From contig NW_019091365.1 in assembly GCF_001949145.1 (NCBI RefSeq), forward strand, positions 831,857 through 865,838: 33,982 nucleotides of DNA, read 5' to 3'. The translations under genes and the position numbers were made by a program. Shown here one piece after another: positions 1-28,399 of this stretch (position 1 is the stretch's first letter; each line of letters opens with the position of its first letter). The stretch comes from Acanthaster planci. Its lineage: Eukaryota; Echinodermata; Asteroidea; Valvatida; Acanthasteridae. The notes beneath the pieces were generated by a model. It did not search any database and had not been told where the DNA came from. It saw nothing but the letters and a program-made list of their open reading frames with translations.

Positions 1-55
1 AAAAAACATATACTTTTTAAGAATTGACATTTTTCAAGGTACATTTCACAGGTGT

Positions 56-465
56 AATTCCGTTACCATTTTTTAAAATTCCGTTACCACTGCCTCTTTT
101 TGAAAAGTGACCGAGTATGGAATATTTGTAAATATGAATACTCTGAAACTGCTGCTACAATAAAGTTGAAACCATAGGGAAAACAGATAAATGTGTAGCT
201 GTGGTCTTCATGTTACAGATTTCAGAGAATTTCCTTTTCAAATTATGTTTGAAAAAGTTCTTCATTTTCTGACGTAATTCCGTTACCGAAATATTCTGGT
301 CCTTGGATCTTTCTACAAGTAGTATGTTTCAATCTTTTATTACTGGTATGATGGTAGGGCTATAGCCAGACGTTATTAAAGATATTGTATTCATGTAGTT
401 CAAAGGACTAATTCATAGCATGGAAAATAGCAGTCAATTTTGTTCTAAAATATAATTCCGTTACC
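56..465 (+). repeat. four dispersed copies of the 12-mer AATTCCGTTACC
   Basis: Exact copies at 56-67, 77-88, 276-287 and 454-465, all on the same strand. Spacing is 21, 199 and 178 bases. The DNA between copies is not obviously repeated. Confidence 0.9.
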
Positions 466-666
466 GGGGAATTGCCCGTAATGAAAGTTTCTCGTCTGGC
501 GTGGTGCTCGTTTCTTCTGCGTGTCGCGCTTTTCGCGAGTGGCGTTTTTGTACCCTAAAGAAAGCAAGCTGCCAAATTTTGGTTATGAGGGAAGACAAGT
601 TTAAGTCAATCGATATGTTCAAATAAATGCAGGTTTAACTGAATTTTTAAACTCAACTTATTGTAC

Positions 667-685
667 CCCGTGTGTGCCACACGGG
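667..685. repeat. short perfect hairpin
   Basis: cccgtgtg / cacacggg, an 8-bp stem with a 3-base loop. It lacks the histone mRNA stem-loop sequence. The surrounding 540-1400 holds no supportable gene. Confidence 0.5.
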
Positions 686-1494
686 CTGAGGGCTGATCCA
701 GTACAACCGAAATGAATACCACACATACATGTAACATTAGCTCCAATCTCTACAGCGTGTGGTGGCTGTAACCCCACTGCATGTGCATCGCGTTTTCAAG
801 GGCTTGGATTTGTACACTTGGACTGTGTACTGTTTTTTACGTAACCACCATTACTGATTTGATGGATTGTGGTCTTTGGCATCAGGACATTTTGCTTAAG
901 GTTGACAGTCAATGCTTATTGGCACATATGGTTTGTGATCTTAGGTATACGACAATCATTGTCTTGATTGTTGTGGTCATAGGCATCACAACTCTTTCCG
1001 AGTTATCGTGGTCATGGGTACCACCTAATTTCGAATGTAGACTACTAGTTTGTTTTTTGGTATTGTGTTCTTAGTCTACCGGTTTGCCCGTAATCTTTGG
1101 TATTCCAGTGAGAAAATGTCGATTGAAATTGAAGCTTTGGCGAGAGATACAAGCTCAATTTGCCTTTTGCGTTTCCTTTCTGTGTTGGCGCATAATTAAT
1201 TGTAAAAACAAACAGCCTATGAAGCCCTGCTTTTATTCGGTAAAATTAAATGACTTAAATAAAGTAAAATCATTACAACTTAACTCTAAACGAAAAACAA
1301 AATGCATTTTTAATCTTTGCACAATACGACTACTTTGAAATTAATTCTGGCCTCTAAGCCTAGCTTTTGATATTTTTGATACTAATGGCTCTTGTGCTTC
1401 AAAACTTTCGCAAATAAAGCTTCACTCAGATCAGCAGTACCATTGTGTTTCCATCAATAACTGGAAAACATACAGCTTATTCTGACTCTTTGGT

Positions 1495-2340
1495 CAGTAC
1501 GTTTGCAGATAATACCTCTTTTTTCGGATTTATCCAAAACAATGATGAAAGTGCTTATCGTTCACAAATGAATTCTGTCACAGATTGATGCAAGGATAAC
1601 AATCTGGTACATAATGTAGACAAAACTAAGGAGATGATTATATACTTCCGTATGAGCAAGAAGAAAACAAAAGACCCTGTTTGCATTGATGGAAAGCTGT
1701 TGAGCAAGTTGACAACTTTAAGCTACTTGGTACACACATAGCCAGTAATCTTACATGGAACATAAAGAGCCCGGAAATCACGATGAAGGCTCGCCAATGA
1801 TGATTCTTTTTATGATAGCTGAACTCATTCCGGGTCCGTCAATGTATTTTAATCAATTGTTACCGGGAAGAAAGCATCCTTTGTTCGTCAGTTACTGGTT
1901 GGTTTTGGTCGGATTTGTGTTAACGATCTACGAAAGTTAAATTCTGTTGTTCAGTCAGCAGAGATGATCATTGGTACAAGTTTGCCGTTACTTAATTTCA
2001 TTTACAACGATAGAATGCATAAACGTGTTAAGTGTATCATGGAAGAAGAGCCTCATCCGGCTAATGACAACTTCACATTCCTTTCTTCCAATCGACGTCT
2101 CAGGACTTTTCGAGGTAGCAAGTGTATTACAGAAAGTTTCTCTCCCTCTGCGATTCATGCTTACAATTCGTTGTAATTGTAATCTTCCCTGGGTATTTGT
2201 TGAGTTGGTAAGTAATTATTCAGTAATGTGTATTTCTGGATATATTTGGTGTGTTTTTGAATTGAGCTCGGGGAACAAGTCAATTTCCGATGTAAATTCT
2301 TTTTAACCTTTTTCATTGGCTGAATAAATTTCGTATCTTA
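1495..2340 (+). mobile_element. Rex1/Babar-like (CR1-group) non-LTR retrotransposon relic
   Basis: Reverse transcriptase C-terminal half, 5'-truncated and broken. At 1502-1513 the catalytic YxDD box reads FADN, so the second Asp is lost. The frame continues through NNDESAYR, hits a TGA at 1586-1588 where Trp is usual, then resumes with DKTKEMIIYFR. A frameshift follows near 1700, and the LLGT..SNLTWN block is in another frame. The tail 1942-2176 reads LNSVVQSAEMIIGTSLP through NRRLRTFRGS to AIHAYNSL and its stop. A short 3' UTR with AATAAA near 2322 follows. Family placement is by recognised motifs. Confidence 0.85.
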
Positions 2341-3132
2341 TCTGTGGAGCCTGCAAAGCCACCACAACGTAAGTCTAAGGAAAACACGATGCATTTTAAT
2401 CTTTGTACTGTATAAATCAATACCACTAATTAAAAATTAAATCAAGTTTCCAAACATAACTTGAAACGTTCCTCATACCGATTGCTCTTGTACTCTGTAA
2501 CATTCCCAAATTAAGCTTCAAATTCTGTTTTTTACTTGGGATATCCCCCAGTTTAAGTATTTTTTGCATGGTTCTGTGAACGGTCCAGCAAACTATATAT
2601 TGCAACGATTCCTACAAATAATTTCCCAAGTTGTAAAAATAGATCAATTTCTCTGTACATTAGTGGTAATTTTTTACTAAAATATTTCAACATTTTTAAA
2701 AGCAAGATCACATGCATATAAATTTGAAGTACATATAACTACCTGATCACATGTAAATAAAAACTGACTACCGATATAAAGGTATGACAGACACACACGG
2801 AAGCATGAATTTCAGAGAAAATTTAACAATAAACGCCAATTCCACCAGTGGAAAATGTAATCATTTCATAAGGACTATGGGTCAATTCGAAATTTTCGAT
2901 GGTCTAATTTTCGATTTTTCCCCCCAAATTGTCTTGAACCCACCCCCCCCCATTTTCAATTACCCCCCCCATTTTTCTCATTCAGTATTGTGTAGTATGG
3001 ATGGCGGCGGCCATGTTGAGCGCCGCCCCGCAACCGCATATACAAATTCTCTTACTGCGCTCCCTGATAGGCCTTTAATTTCTTCTGGCTCTTTTTTTGC
3101 ATCCGTGGCTGTTCTTCCATTGACCGTGTACA
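2341..3132. other. non-coding stretch with poly-C blocks
   Basis: A+T-rich DNA with two runs of eight or more C at about 2941-2975 and a GC-rich patch at 3000-3035 (ggcggcg...cgccgcc hairpin around a YY1-like ggcggccatgttg). An ORF crosses it (2784-3182), but composition and lack of motifs give no reason to call a gene. Confidence 0.5.
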
Positions 3133-3138
3133 TTTATT
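3133..3138 (-). terminator. candidate poly(A) signal of the P450 gene
   Basis: AATAAA on the minus strand, about 730 bases past the P450 stop codon. No canonical copy was noticed between the stop and here. A long 3' UTR is inferred, not shown. Confidence 0.4.
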
Positions 3139-3865
3139 GTTGTTACAACGCTCTCATTTACAGGACTCTCCTGTCCAAATAACCCGTCCCATTAAAAAAT
3201 GCAAAATATTGACGTGTGATTTCTGTTCGAAGCGGCGCATCAGCTGAAACGGTTGCCGTCGCAAACTGCCCATCGCTTCGCAAGCTCCAACAGAAAATTT
3301 GATTTCAGTAACTCCTGAAAATACGTGCCCCAAGACCGCGAAATAAATAACTTTAGACAACAGATTCGGATGCAACCAGAAATTCCAATAAAAAAACGCA
3401 ACTTTTCCCATAGAGTTTCACACCGTACATGATACACAGGCCATTCTATTCCTACAAGTACCTGGGAACGAAGCTGGAAAAGAGTAAGACCGTATTTATA
3501 CGGAACGCTGGCACGCAGTTCGCGCAAGTCAGAAGCCCGATTTCTTTACCTTTTTTAATGAAAAGTGAATTTCGATTTTCAAAAATTTACCTTGACCCAG
3601 CCCCACCCACTATTTCGAGAAAAAGTCAAATAAAAAACATGAACTTTTGAAAGGCCCCTAATATTAAAAAAAAATCAAACAAACTTTCATTACTTAGAAA
3701 AAAATGAATTCGAGAATTCTGAAACGCTACTCGACACCTTATTTGGAATACACAAGTACTAAAATTATGACGACAGTCTGACTACATATCGTGCATCTTT
3801 CTGGAAACTTCCAACTTTTTCTTAGCCCTGTTTGGCTGGTGCCAAGAGTCCAAGGTCCAGGTACG

Positions 3866-19785
<15,920 letters not shown>

Positions 19786-20449
19786 GGTTGTACATGTACA
19801 TATGTATGTGACGCCGTCAATCGGACTCAACACTGCACAAACATACACTGTACATGTACATGTACGTACGCAACTGATTTTACGCATAGGTTGTGCACCC
19901 ATTCGACGTGTAGTACAGCGGGTGCTTAACCTGGTCTTCGTAAACCGTTAGACTGGTTATCAATCCCAGCCAAGTCTTCAGAATTCGCAAGACGAATGGC
20001 ATTTTTGTTTACAGGGGAGACTCGAGATGATTAAAGGCTAGGATGGTCGTTCTGAGATCCGGAGGATCGTTTTTGAATTTTCAAAGAAAGATATAAAGGC
20101 CTGTATTTGAACGGGGGAAGCTTCCGTGAAGCGTGCAGACTAGTCTAATTTCAAGACTGGTAGTAACACAATAGAGCTACATGTACAGTACAAACTCAAC
20201 GTAGTTTTTTATGCAGTAACACCATTTTCCCATAGGAAAGTGCATGCAAGAGTATCCCCGGTGTGTGGGAAAATAAGAAAGAACTCCAGTGGGCTTTTAT
20301 AGATGGATTTCACATTAGCGCTGTCTGTGCATATCCGCATCGAAACCGAGGCTCTCCGTGTTGAACTTCGTTGCGCTCGCCTGCGGAGTCGACACAGTAC
20401 ATATGTACTGTGTATGCAGTATCCGGTTCGTAAGTGTGACACCACTTCA
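19786..20449. promoter_or_regulatory. 5' flank of the P450 gene with TACATGTA-type palindromes
   Basis: Just upstream of the start codon are tacatgtaca (19791-19800 region) and a longer run gtacatgtacatgtacgtac near 19850-19870. A 22-base perfect palindrome acacagtac-atatgtactgtgt lies at 20392-20413. A tatatc (minus strand) near 20090 is the only weak TATA-like word seen. Promoter role is positional inference. Confidence 0.4.
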
Positions 20450-21517
20450 GTTTAAACCACGCCCACTGCATAAGATACACGGCCATCGCAGGTACGTTAG
20501 TTTGGGGTAAATTGCCATTGTTTTTTCTTTTGATTTCACGTGTCGAGTCATCCTGAAAGACTCTTCCACAAAAATGTACAGCTTGAAAAGTCTGAATTTA
20601 ACATACCCCCTTTATGTATTTTGAGTCTTGACTCCTTACTTTCAATCGTTTGATCGTATTAAGAATTGAAGCTGACACATACAGCCTCGTTTTCAATCGC
20701 GGAAGTGCGCAGATTGACGCTAAAAGCGTCCTATTGGGATCCCTCTATTAGCATGTAGTGTACTGAATTCTAGAGGAATTCCTCCGGGTTTATATTTATG
20801 GCAAATTAGTCTAGCCCCAAAATGCAGTGAAACAGTGGCATATTTTTTGCTTTTTCCTCTTTGTAGGTAACACAGGTTAAGTAGGTCTAAGAAGTGACGT
20901 TAATTTGTGCTGGAAATTGGGGGATGGAAACGTGAAAAGTGGGGGGGGGGAGATGAAACAAACATGTAATCTGTATCTGCAAGGGCATGATTATGGCTTT
21001 GTTTTATTAATTTCCCCGTTTCAGTGATAGGTTGTGATTGTAGGCCTACATGTAACCTCTATCCCAAGGGATGCCATGTTCATTTTTCTTTCTTCATGCT
21101 CAGGTACAGCAAGACAATCAATGATATGAACCTGATATTTTCCTTAGTATGTGTCATGGGCAGTGCTGATACTGCCGACAGAGTTCACGGTACAGAAGCA
21201 TTTACGCAAGATGTGAAGCTGTATAGTGGGATCCCAATACGACGTTTTTAGCGTCGATCTGCGCATTTCCGCGTTTGAAACTGAGGCTGTATGTGTTAGC
21301 TTCAATTCTTAATACGATCAGACGATGGAAAGTAAGGAGTCAAGACACAAAATACACTAGGTGTGTTAAATTCAGACTTTTCAGGTTTCAAACTTTTGTG
21401 GAAGAGTCTTTCAGGATGACTCAACACGTAAAATCAAAAGAAAAAATAACGGCAATTTACCGCGAACTAACGTACCTGCGATGGTCATGTATCTTGGGCA
21501 GTGGGCGTAGTTTAAAC
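20450..21517. mobile_element. foldback (long terminal inverted repeat) element upstream of the P450
   Basis: Left arm 20450-20743 and right arm 21228-21517 are inverted copies, about 85-90 percent identical by eye. Each arm has GTTTAAAC at its outer end and GGGATCCC at its inner end. The 484-base spacer has no recognisable transposase. A diverged extra piece of the arm (gaaaccgaggctctccgtgt) sits outside at about 20318-20372. Confidence 0.9.
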
Positions 21518-24500
21518 CAGCCCCACCCCCCGCACGCTATCATTTAAAATTTTGAGACCCACTCCAGTAATTTTATAGAAACTTCCTATGAGATTCCTTC
21601 AATAATGCTGTCCTTGTATCAGGAAGTCAAATAAAGCTATATTCAAAACGGAAAACAAAACAACCCACTGACATCAATTCACACAGAAAACCTCAGTAAT
21701 CAGGTGTCGCGCCTTTTTTTATTGAAATCTTGACAACCTGTCACACATCTTCAGAAAAAAAATGCTCAGCTTTAAAAAAAAAGACTGAACAAGCTTAACA
21801 CTGTTTAATGGCAAGATTTTGAAATGTCCTGCAAGAAATAATGAAACGTACGAGAAACTGCTATTTCAAAGATGGATTTGCACCGGGAAGACGACAAACT
21901 GATAAGTTTGAAGGTTTTCTCCAAAATCAAAACCTCTAGCGTAATTTTTCCTGCTTTCAGAAGGAATTCTGACTTCAAGTTACGTATTTACTTCAACTTA
22001 CTGATAGAAACCTGTGTTCCTTTCCATCTGTGGGAAATTTCAAAACTGTTAATATCAAATACAGAACTGTGTATAATTTTTCTGGATTTCTTCAGAAAAA
22101 TTGGTTTAACATACATTACTGTTTTTCAAAGAAAACAGTTTGAATTTTCAAGATATACTAAAAGACTAGTGTAGTAGTTTAGTATTTTTCAAGGTCAGTG
22201 CCAGACACTGAACTTGTTAGGATAGAACAAAGCTGGAGAACATGGAAATTTGAAGGTGAATAAGAAAAGGTTAATTACAAAATAATTGAAATGAATAAAT
22301 AAAATTGATGAACCATAACTGCTTTTGAAAATTAAGCTTTATGACAAAAGTACTTAATTTTAAACAGGAAGGTTTAAAATCTTAAATTTATTTTGTAATC
22401 TTTCTGGTTGTATTTACCATCAAATGTACATTATTCTTGTAAAACTATTCATTCTTGTTAAACTATTTCCAACCTACCAGTTCAAAATCTGGTACTGAAC
22501 TTGGTACTGGAGAGCTGTTCGACTTTAGCTTGAGAACTTACTTTGTCCTACATCTTCAGGAAATTTGGGGGAAAAACACACAATGACAGCTCTGCAGAAC
22601 CTATTAAACTTTGTCACAAAGCAATGTACTGTCTTCTTTTCCAGAATAAAATTTCCTCTCGGGAAACACTGCAAAATATGATTCACCATCAGTTGTTTTC
22701 TTTCAGATTTTTGCATCTTCTTCCGGAAAAATAAGACTGTTCAACATTCCAGAGTTGTTTTGCTGAATGATAAAAAGAGCGGGGAAATGCCATGGACAAT
22801 GGACAATAAAAGTATTTCGTATCGAAACCGGTTTAAAATGAAGACATCTTGTAACTCTGCAGTCCCCATTGACTGAGATGAGTCTTGTTTCTTTGCAAAT
22901 GTTATTTGATGTAGGGTCTACCTATAGGATCTGTACTTGCTTTAGGTTTGGCGACAGTAGTGTCAAGCTTGACAAGTACAGATCCTATTCCTTTCCGAAA
23001 ATTTTCAACCCCAGGGAGGACTGCAGGTATTTTTCCCTGCCATGCAGCTTCCGACAAAGTAGATGGATTTTAGGTCCAAGAAGCATTTGCTGCGAAATAC
23101 ATGTAATTGACTATAGGCATGTAACTTTACCGGTAAAAATTTCAACCCTGGTCTGGAGTGTGGCTCAGAACACTTGTGCTGACGAAATATAATGAACATT
23201 GGAAATGTGCACAGCATTTCGGTACCTGTTGCTGGTTTCTTTAGGCCTAACAGGTTTATGGTTTCTCTTTGTAGGGGAAACCAATGAGACCTTTGTATGT
23301 GAAACACGTTTTTGACAACGCAAGACACAAGGAAAAGGCACATTCTGATTATTTCGGTATATTTGATAACACCTTACGTATACTCTGATAGTGTCCCACT
23401 GGATATGATAAATATGGATAGAGGCTTGTACATATCTTAATTTCAATTTGACAGTATGAGACGCAATGGCAACTGACCAATGCATCACTGCCCAGTGGGA
23501 CCCCGAGTAAAGGAAAACAAGAAATTTAAACAAACTTGAAGCTCGGCTAACCAAAATTTCCACGAGGCAAAGGTACATACGCTGTTTCATCAACCAGGTC
23601 TGAGGTCTTAATATAATTCAGTTTTCTGTGTGCTGTGCAGAGAAAATTTAATCAAATCCCGCAAATCCAGAATGTTAATTTGATTAACACTCTGCTTGAT
23701 CATGTCCATTTACACGTACATGTCTGCCTGTATTAAAAATTCCCCCTTTGAAAGAAGTGAACATGGTGAATGGTTTAGAGGTTTGATAATTTTGTTATTT
23801 GCTGTGCATGGATCCTGATATGCTATGCAATTATATATGTAACTTAACTGTGTTTCTTAGTATGCTGTTATTGACAGGGCCTTGGTTTACCAGGGGAATA
23901 CATGCAATTTATTAAATAAGATTTTACTGGTTAACGAAAGATACTGCATATACATCGGTATGTGAATCAAGAAGCCATTTCACCGTGCACTGCATGTCAA
24001 ATGCTTGGAGCAAATGCAAAGGGTGCAGAAATTGCCAACCTGTAGTAGTCACCCTGGCCGTGAACAAAACCAGAAGACGAACTATAATTAAAAAAAAGGT
24101 TTAGGAATAACGAAGTGAAATAAAAAGTTACGAAATAAAGTAAAACAAGTAAAATGGAATAGAAAAAAAAGGTACCCGTTGCATTTCCCCATCTATAAAA
24201 TAATAGAATGATAAATGAAATCAAAACATTTTTACAGACTGAAGCAATGAGGCATTAATATCCGTTAAAAACCCGTTTTTATAGCATTGATTTGAATCAT
24301 TACGGCCAAAATTTGAAATGAATGAATTTACCGCTTTGTCTATAATATGCATTATAGACAATTGTGCAACATCGTTTTTTACTAGCATGTTGTGTTTGTT
24401 TACATGTACATCTAGAACGTCGTAGAGTCGCATGTATTGCGTAAACCTGTAATTTTATGAGGAAAAAAATCGTGTAATGTTACTTTTTTTTACAGTGATT

Positions 24501-24590
24501 GGATCAGCTTTTACTTGTAAAAAAGTGTGGACCATTTGAACAATGAACAAGTTCAGGAATACTACGTGTAAAAATATGAAACTTTACATT
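21518..24590. other. unassigned non-coding stretch
   Basis: A+T-rich intergenic DNA between the P450 promoter side and the Gla peptide gene. The ORFs present are short, A+T-biased and lack recognisable domains. No exon with paired splice sites was identified. Confidence 0.5.
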
Positions 24591-24599
24591 GCCAAACTT

Positions 24600-24870
24600 A
24601 ATTGAAATGCGCAAACTTTAGTTATCAGCATTTTTTCTCTCTAGCAAGAGTATAGGAACTAAGCTGCTGTGTGTTCAGAATTTATCGACCCAAAGTGTAT
24701 CAAATAATAATTTCCTGCCTGAAGAGTACAGCAGGGATAAATATGCCTAATTAAGGTCAGGAAGCTGAGAAATAATTCGGACCATAACTGGCCAATTCTT
24801 ATGCTGGTATTTTTTTAACCGCGTTGACCTTTGGCAACTGTTTCATCGAAAATTAATCAGCAAATACGTG
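24600..24870 (+). repeat. diverged direct repeat, copy 1
   Basis: Pairs with 25117-25380, offset about 516. Shared blocks in order: agtaagagtata-like, cagaattt..caa, aattaaggt.agga..gtgagaaat, ggac.ataactg.c.aatt, gctggtattttt.aacc and ttgacctttg. Confidence 0.7.
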
Positions 24871-25116
24871 GCAACAGTAACAAGTCATTATAACAAACTT
24901 ATGCTGTAAAAACTTTGTACAATAAAGCATTGGGCAAAGTTAAGTTATTCAGATGATGGGCACTATTGGTCATGTTCAACAAATAAATAAAATGAAATTA
25001 AATATAAACTCATCAGTTAGACAAATTGTGTATAATTTTGGGCGTTAATTTACACCAAATTAAGGTAAAAGTTGCTCACAAGCCCAATTTTTCGCAGTTT
25101 AACATTGACAACCACA

Positions 25117-25380
25117 AACCTTACGGTAGCCAGTTAACGGTAATGTTTCTTCTCAGTAAGAGTATATCTTTCAAACTGTTATGCATTCAGAATTTCTCAA
25201 ACCAAAGGTAACAAATGATAACTACCTTCAAGAACTGTAGAACCCAAACAATAAACACACGCCGAATTAAGGTGAGGAGGGTGAGAAATATTTTGGACTA
25301 TAACTGACTAATTTTTTGCTGGTATTTTTCAACCACATTGACCTTTGATAATTATTACATCCGAAATTGATTTAAAATTC
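25117..25380 (+). repeat. diverged direct repeat, copy 2
   Basis: See copy 1. Identity is about 60-65 percent by eye, so this is an old duplication or two members of one repeat family. No coding capacity seen. Confidence 0.7.
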
Positions 25381-26826
25381 TTTACAATGACAAAAGCAGA
25401 AAAATCAATAGACCTTTTCAATAATAAATTCATAATTATATACGCATGCATACGAATGGCCTCTGTTTTTGTGGTGGAGGGTGATTCTATGAATATGAAT
25501 TCATACAAGTGGAAATAAAACAGTAAAAAAGTAAGTCCCACTGTTTCCTTTTTTTAGCGTCCCCAGAGTTGAGATCTACAGTATCAAGTCTTGCTTTTTG
25601 AGTGATTTTCCTTAATATAGAATATAAACGGGAGGTAAGAGTGTTGTAAAATGATCATCCCGTATTCGGCAAAACGAACTGACATCAACATGTATGCCTG
25701 TATTGAGAACTCATCTCCGTTGGCCTTAAGCTTCATGGGTTATTACAAATTAAACTTCATTAAATTTTGTTACAAAATACAAATAAATATAAAACTACTT
25801 CTCGTGTCGTTTCCATTCAGGCATCAACGTAATTTAATCAGAATTATATACGAAAATGATTCGATGCAGGCTTTTGTTAAAATTAAAATCTGCATGTAAC
25901 GAGGTCAGTGTTATCATTACTCAGCAATTATTCTGTGACGTTTTGTCAGCTAAGCTCTTTTAAGACTATAGTCTGCAATTTTCTCTATCTTTTAGCTTGA
26001 TGAGTTTAAGGCCAATTTGAAATCCTTAAACATAATGAATAAAGATTATCCTCAATGACTTTTTTGTTAAATTGATTTTTGGTTTTTGTTTGATTCTGTC
26101 AACATGTTTAATTTAAAACGGAACATATTCGTATCAGGTCCAAAGGTGTTTTGGAATCGATCTCAAAGTTGGATTGCTCAACATCAAAATTTGTCTAACA
26201 CTGCCTGACTAGTTATCCTCGAGTCCATCGCCACTGTGGAGAATAATTTAATTTAGTGCAATCTACTGGTTGAAACAGCTTATTGAGTTTAAACATATAA
26301 AGGTCTGTTATTGAAAACATATCCAACAGTCATTCATTTATTGCAAAATTATTTTAATCTCATATTCTTATCAATTTCCTACTGTACGCACCTTGAGTTG
26401 ACGTGTTGAGTGAAAAAAGAGCAATTTTCAATTTGCTTTGAAAATGTTGTATACTTTTGCTGGTGTCACGTGGTTGTACACAGTGGCGGTTTCATGTCGC
26501 CTTTATTGTATACCGTATCTTGACGTAGGTCTGTTTGCCCAAAACAACAGTTGTTTTGGTAGGTTGGCGAGTCTGGTGCAATAAAACAACCCAGCCAGTG
26601 AGAAACGTCGAAGGCGTTTCCGCTCATATTTGTGTAAATTGAACGCTGGCCGTCAAAATCACGTAACTGAAATCTACCTAGCCGTAGCTCTGAAAGCTAC
26701 AGCTCACGTGCGATCACTTTCCTAGCCTTAGTCAAGGCGTTCGCGGCACATTGTGCTCGGCTGGAAACACCAGCAAGACTAGTGCGAGTGGCGAACCCCT
26801 CCAATGAATATTTATTTATTCAGTGT
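25381..26826. other. unassigned non-coding stretch
   Basis: Mostly A+T-rich. It contains a 10-bp perfect stem with a one-base loop (ccaaaacaac / gttgttttgg, 26539-26559) and a GC-richer patch 26580-26790 with the small hairpin gtagct/agctac. No gene supported. Confidence 0.5.
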
Positions 26827-27180
26827 ATCTGCCCCTAGTTGAAGTGCACCCCCAAGCGGCAAAAGAAAGTCAAATGGTTGTAACTTTTCCAAGCGGGTTC
26901 TTACACACGTATTGCATGTAGGCAAAGACCATATATTATGAAAGAATAAAATCGTTACGGGTACTCAGCGTGCTCCACGTCAAACGCGCCACTGATCTCC
27001 ATTATAAACGCACACCTATGGGGTGAGTACCATTGATCACCATTTTAATGGAGATTAATGGTGAGTACCAAAAAGTCACGCCCTCTTTTTTTCCCGCTCG
27101 GAGCGGATATAAGCGCTGCAGTATGCTGGATGGTGAAATTTAAAATGCCACCACTTAGCGCGCTTTATTTCTGCGCCCAG
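26827..27180. repeat. dispersed repeat, copy 2, interrupted
   Basis: Same block order as 4542-4665, but split by about 190 extra bases (roughly 26880-27070). The extra DNA contains an inverted ctccatta/taatggag pair around 26996-27060, suggesting a nested insertion. Confidence 0.65.
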
Positions 27181-28260
27181 CACCCACACGCACGATTTTT
27201 CCATGATTACATGTATTGGGCATCATTTCTTGCGCGGACGAAAGTGTTGACAAAATATCAACGTTGCGCCCTCCTCGTGAACGCGTGTGACGTTTTAATA
27301 GTTTACGCAGATGCGAGTAATTCTCACTGGCCAATTTCCACAACATGCAGTGCACTATGCACGAGAATTTCTCAACCAAACAGGTTGATAGAATGTAAAG
27401 CCTGGTTTCCATACGGTCGTTAGTAACGCAGACGGTCCACAAGACGTCAAGACGCAGATAGTCGCGAAAGAGACGCCGCAGGCCGTCATTCTACCCCAAA
27501 ATTGAACAAATTTGGAAACTCGGAAAATATTTGCAAAAAATAACTTTGTTAGGTGGCAGTGTTGCCTCTTGAAGCCAAACTGATACTCGACTGTGATATA
27601 ATTTCATAACAGTCAGCTATGGGTGTGGGTGACGAGCCAAGCACGGGGGAGTAGTCGAATACTGCAAAAACAAGTTGGCCAAACAGTGTTGAGCATTTGT
27701 TTAATACTTGCCTTACCTTGGTTAAAAGTTACCATATTGTTGGTTAATTAATTTCCATCAATCATTGACCAACGATTGGTACGAATTTGCACAAGGTTGG
27801 GAAGTTGATATTTACACTAACATTGAGTAAAATATCAACCTAAAAGTTGACCAACTTCTTAACAGTGAATGGGCCATTTTGTGCCCCTCGATCATCAAGG
27901 TACTACTTCGGCTTAACCCAGTTCTGTATACTGAAGGTGACCTTGCTATGTGTAAGGCTATTGGTAAAGAACAGGTTTATTATTATTTATTTATTTCATG
28001 GGAAAACATGCAGGATTTATTTATGGGCGGCGCGGGTGACAGACTTTGGAACCAAAATGGCTTATATTATAATCTGAAGTTGTTGCTATTTACGTACATT
28101 CCGGCTTTGAGTCAGGTTAGAGGTGTTGCACAAGAAGCTTCACGTGGCACACTCATCCAAGCCTCCGTATAACATTTCGGGGGGGGGGCATATGGGGTAT
28201 TGCGTCAAACCTAAAATTTAAATCATGCCCTTATTTTGTGTTTGAAAGTATATTTTTTTC
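27181..28260. other. unassigned non-coding stretch
   Basis: Contains a 10-bp inverted pair gttgatattt/aaatatcaac near 27803-27840, several ttgaccaac words, and a poly-G run at 28180-28189. Short ORFs (for example 27879-28172) show no known domain. Confidence 0.5.
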
Positions 28261-28269
28261 GTAACAGAA

Positions 28270-28395
28270 ATGGAATTTAAAGACAAGATTTATAAAGATA
28301 TTTTTTACTGGATAGATAAAGAATGGGCAAGTCTTTCTGCTGACGTTTTTCTCCAAGTTGTATCAACTTTGTTATGTCAAGTTTATAGGGATTAA
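28270..28395 (+). CDS. orphan small ORF behind an acceptor-like tract (41 aa, doubtful)
   Basis: Reads MEFKDKIYKDIFYWIDKEWA... to TAA. It is preceded by a strong acceptor-like tract (atatttttttcgtaacag), so it could be a terminal exon of an unseen plus-strand gene. No domain recognised and no partner exon found. Probably chance. Confidence 0.12.
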   Translation: MEFKDKIYKDIFYWIDKEWASLSADVFLQVVSTLLCQVYRD

Positions 28396-28399
28396 ATTA

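Noticed and set aside
2784-3182. 132-codon plus-strand ORF with a YY1-like start region
   Set aside because: It crosses poly-C tracts, shows no domain, and overlaps the likely P450 3' UTR on the other strand.
23997-24224. Hydrophobic minus-strand ORF as a membrane protein
   Set aside because: The Phe/Leu/Tyr richness follows from an A-rich plus strand. No splice partners or domain are seen.
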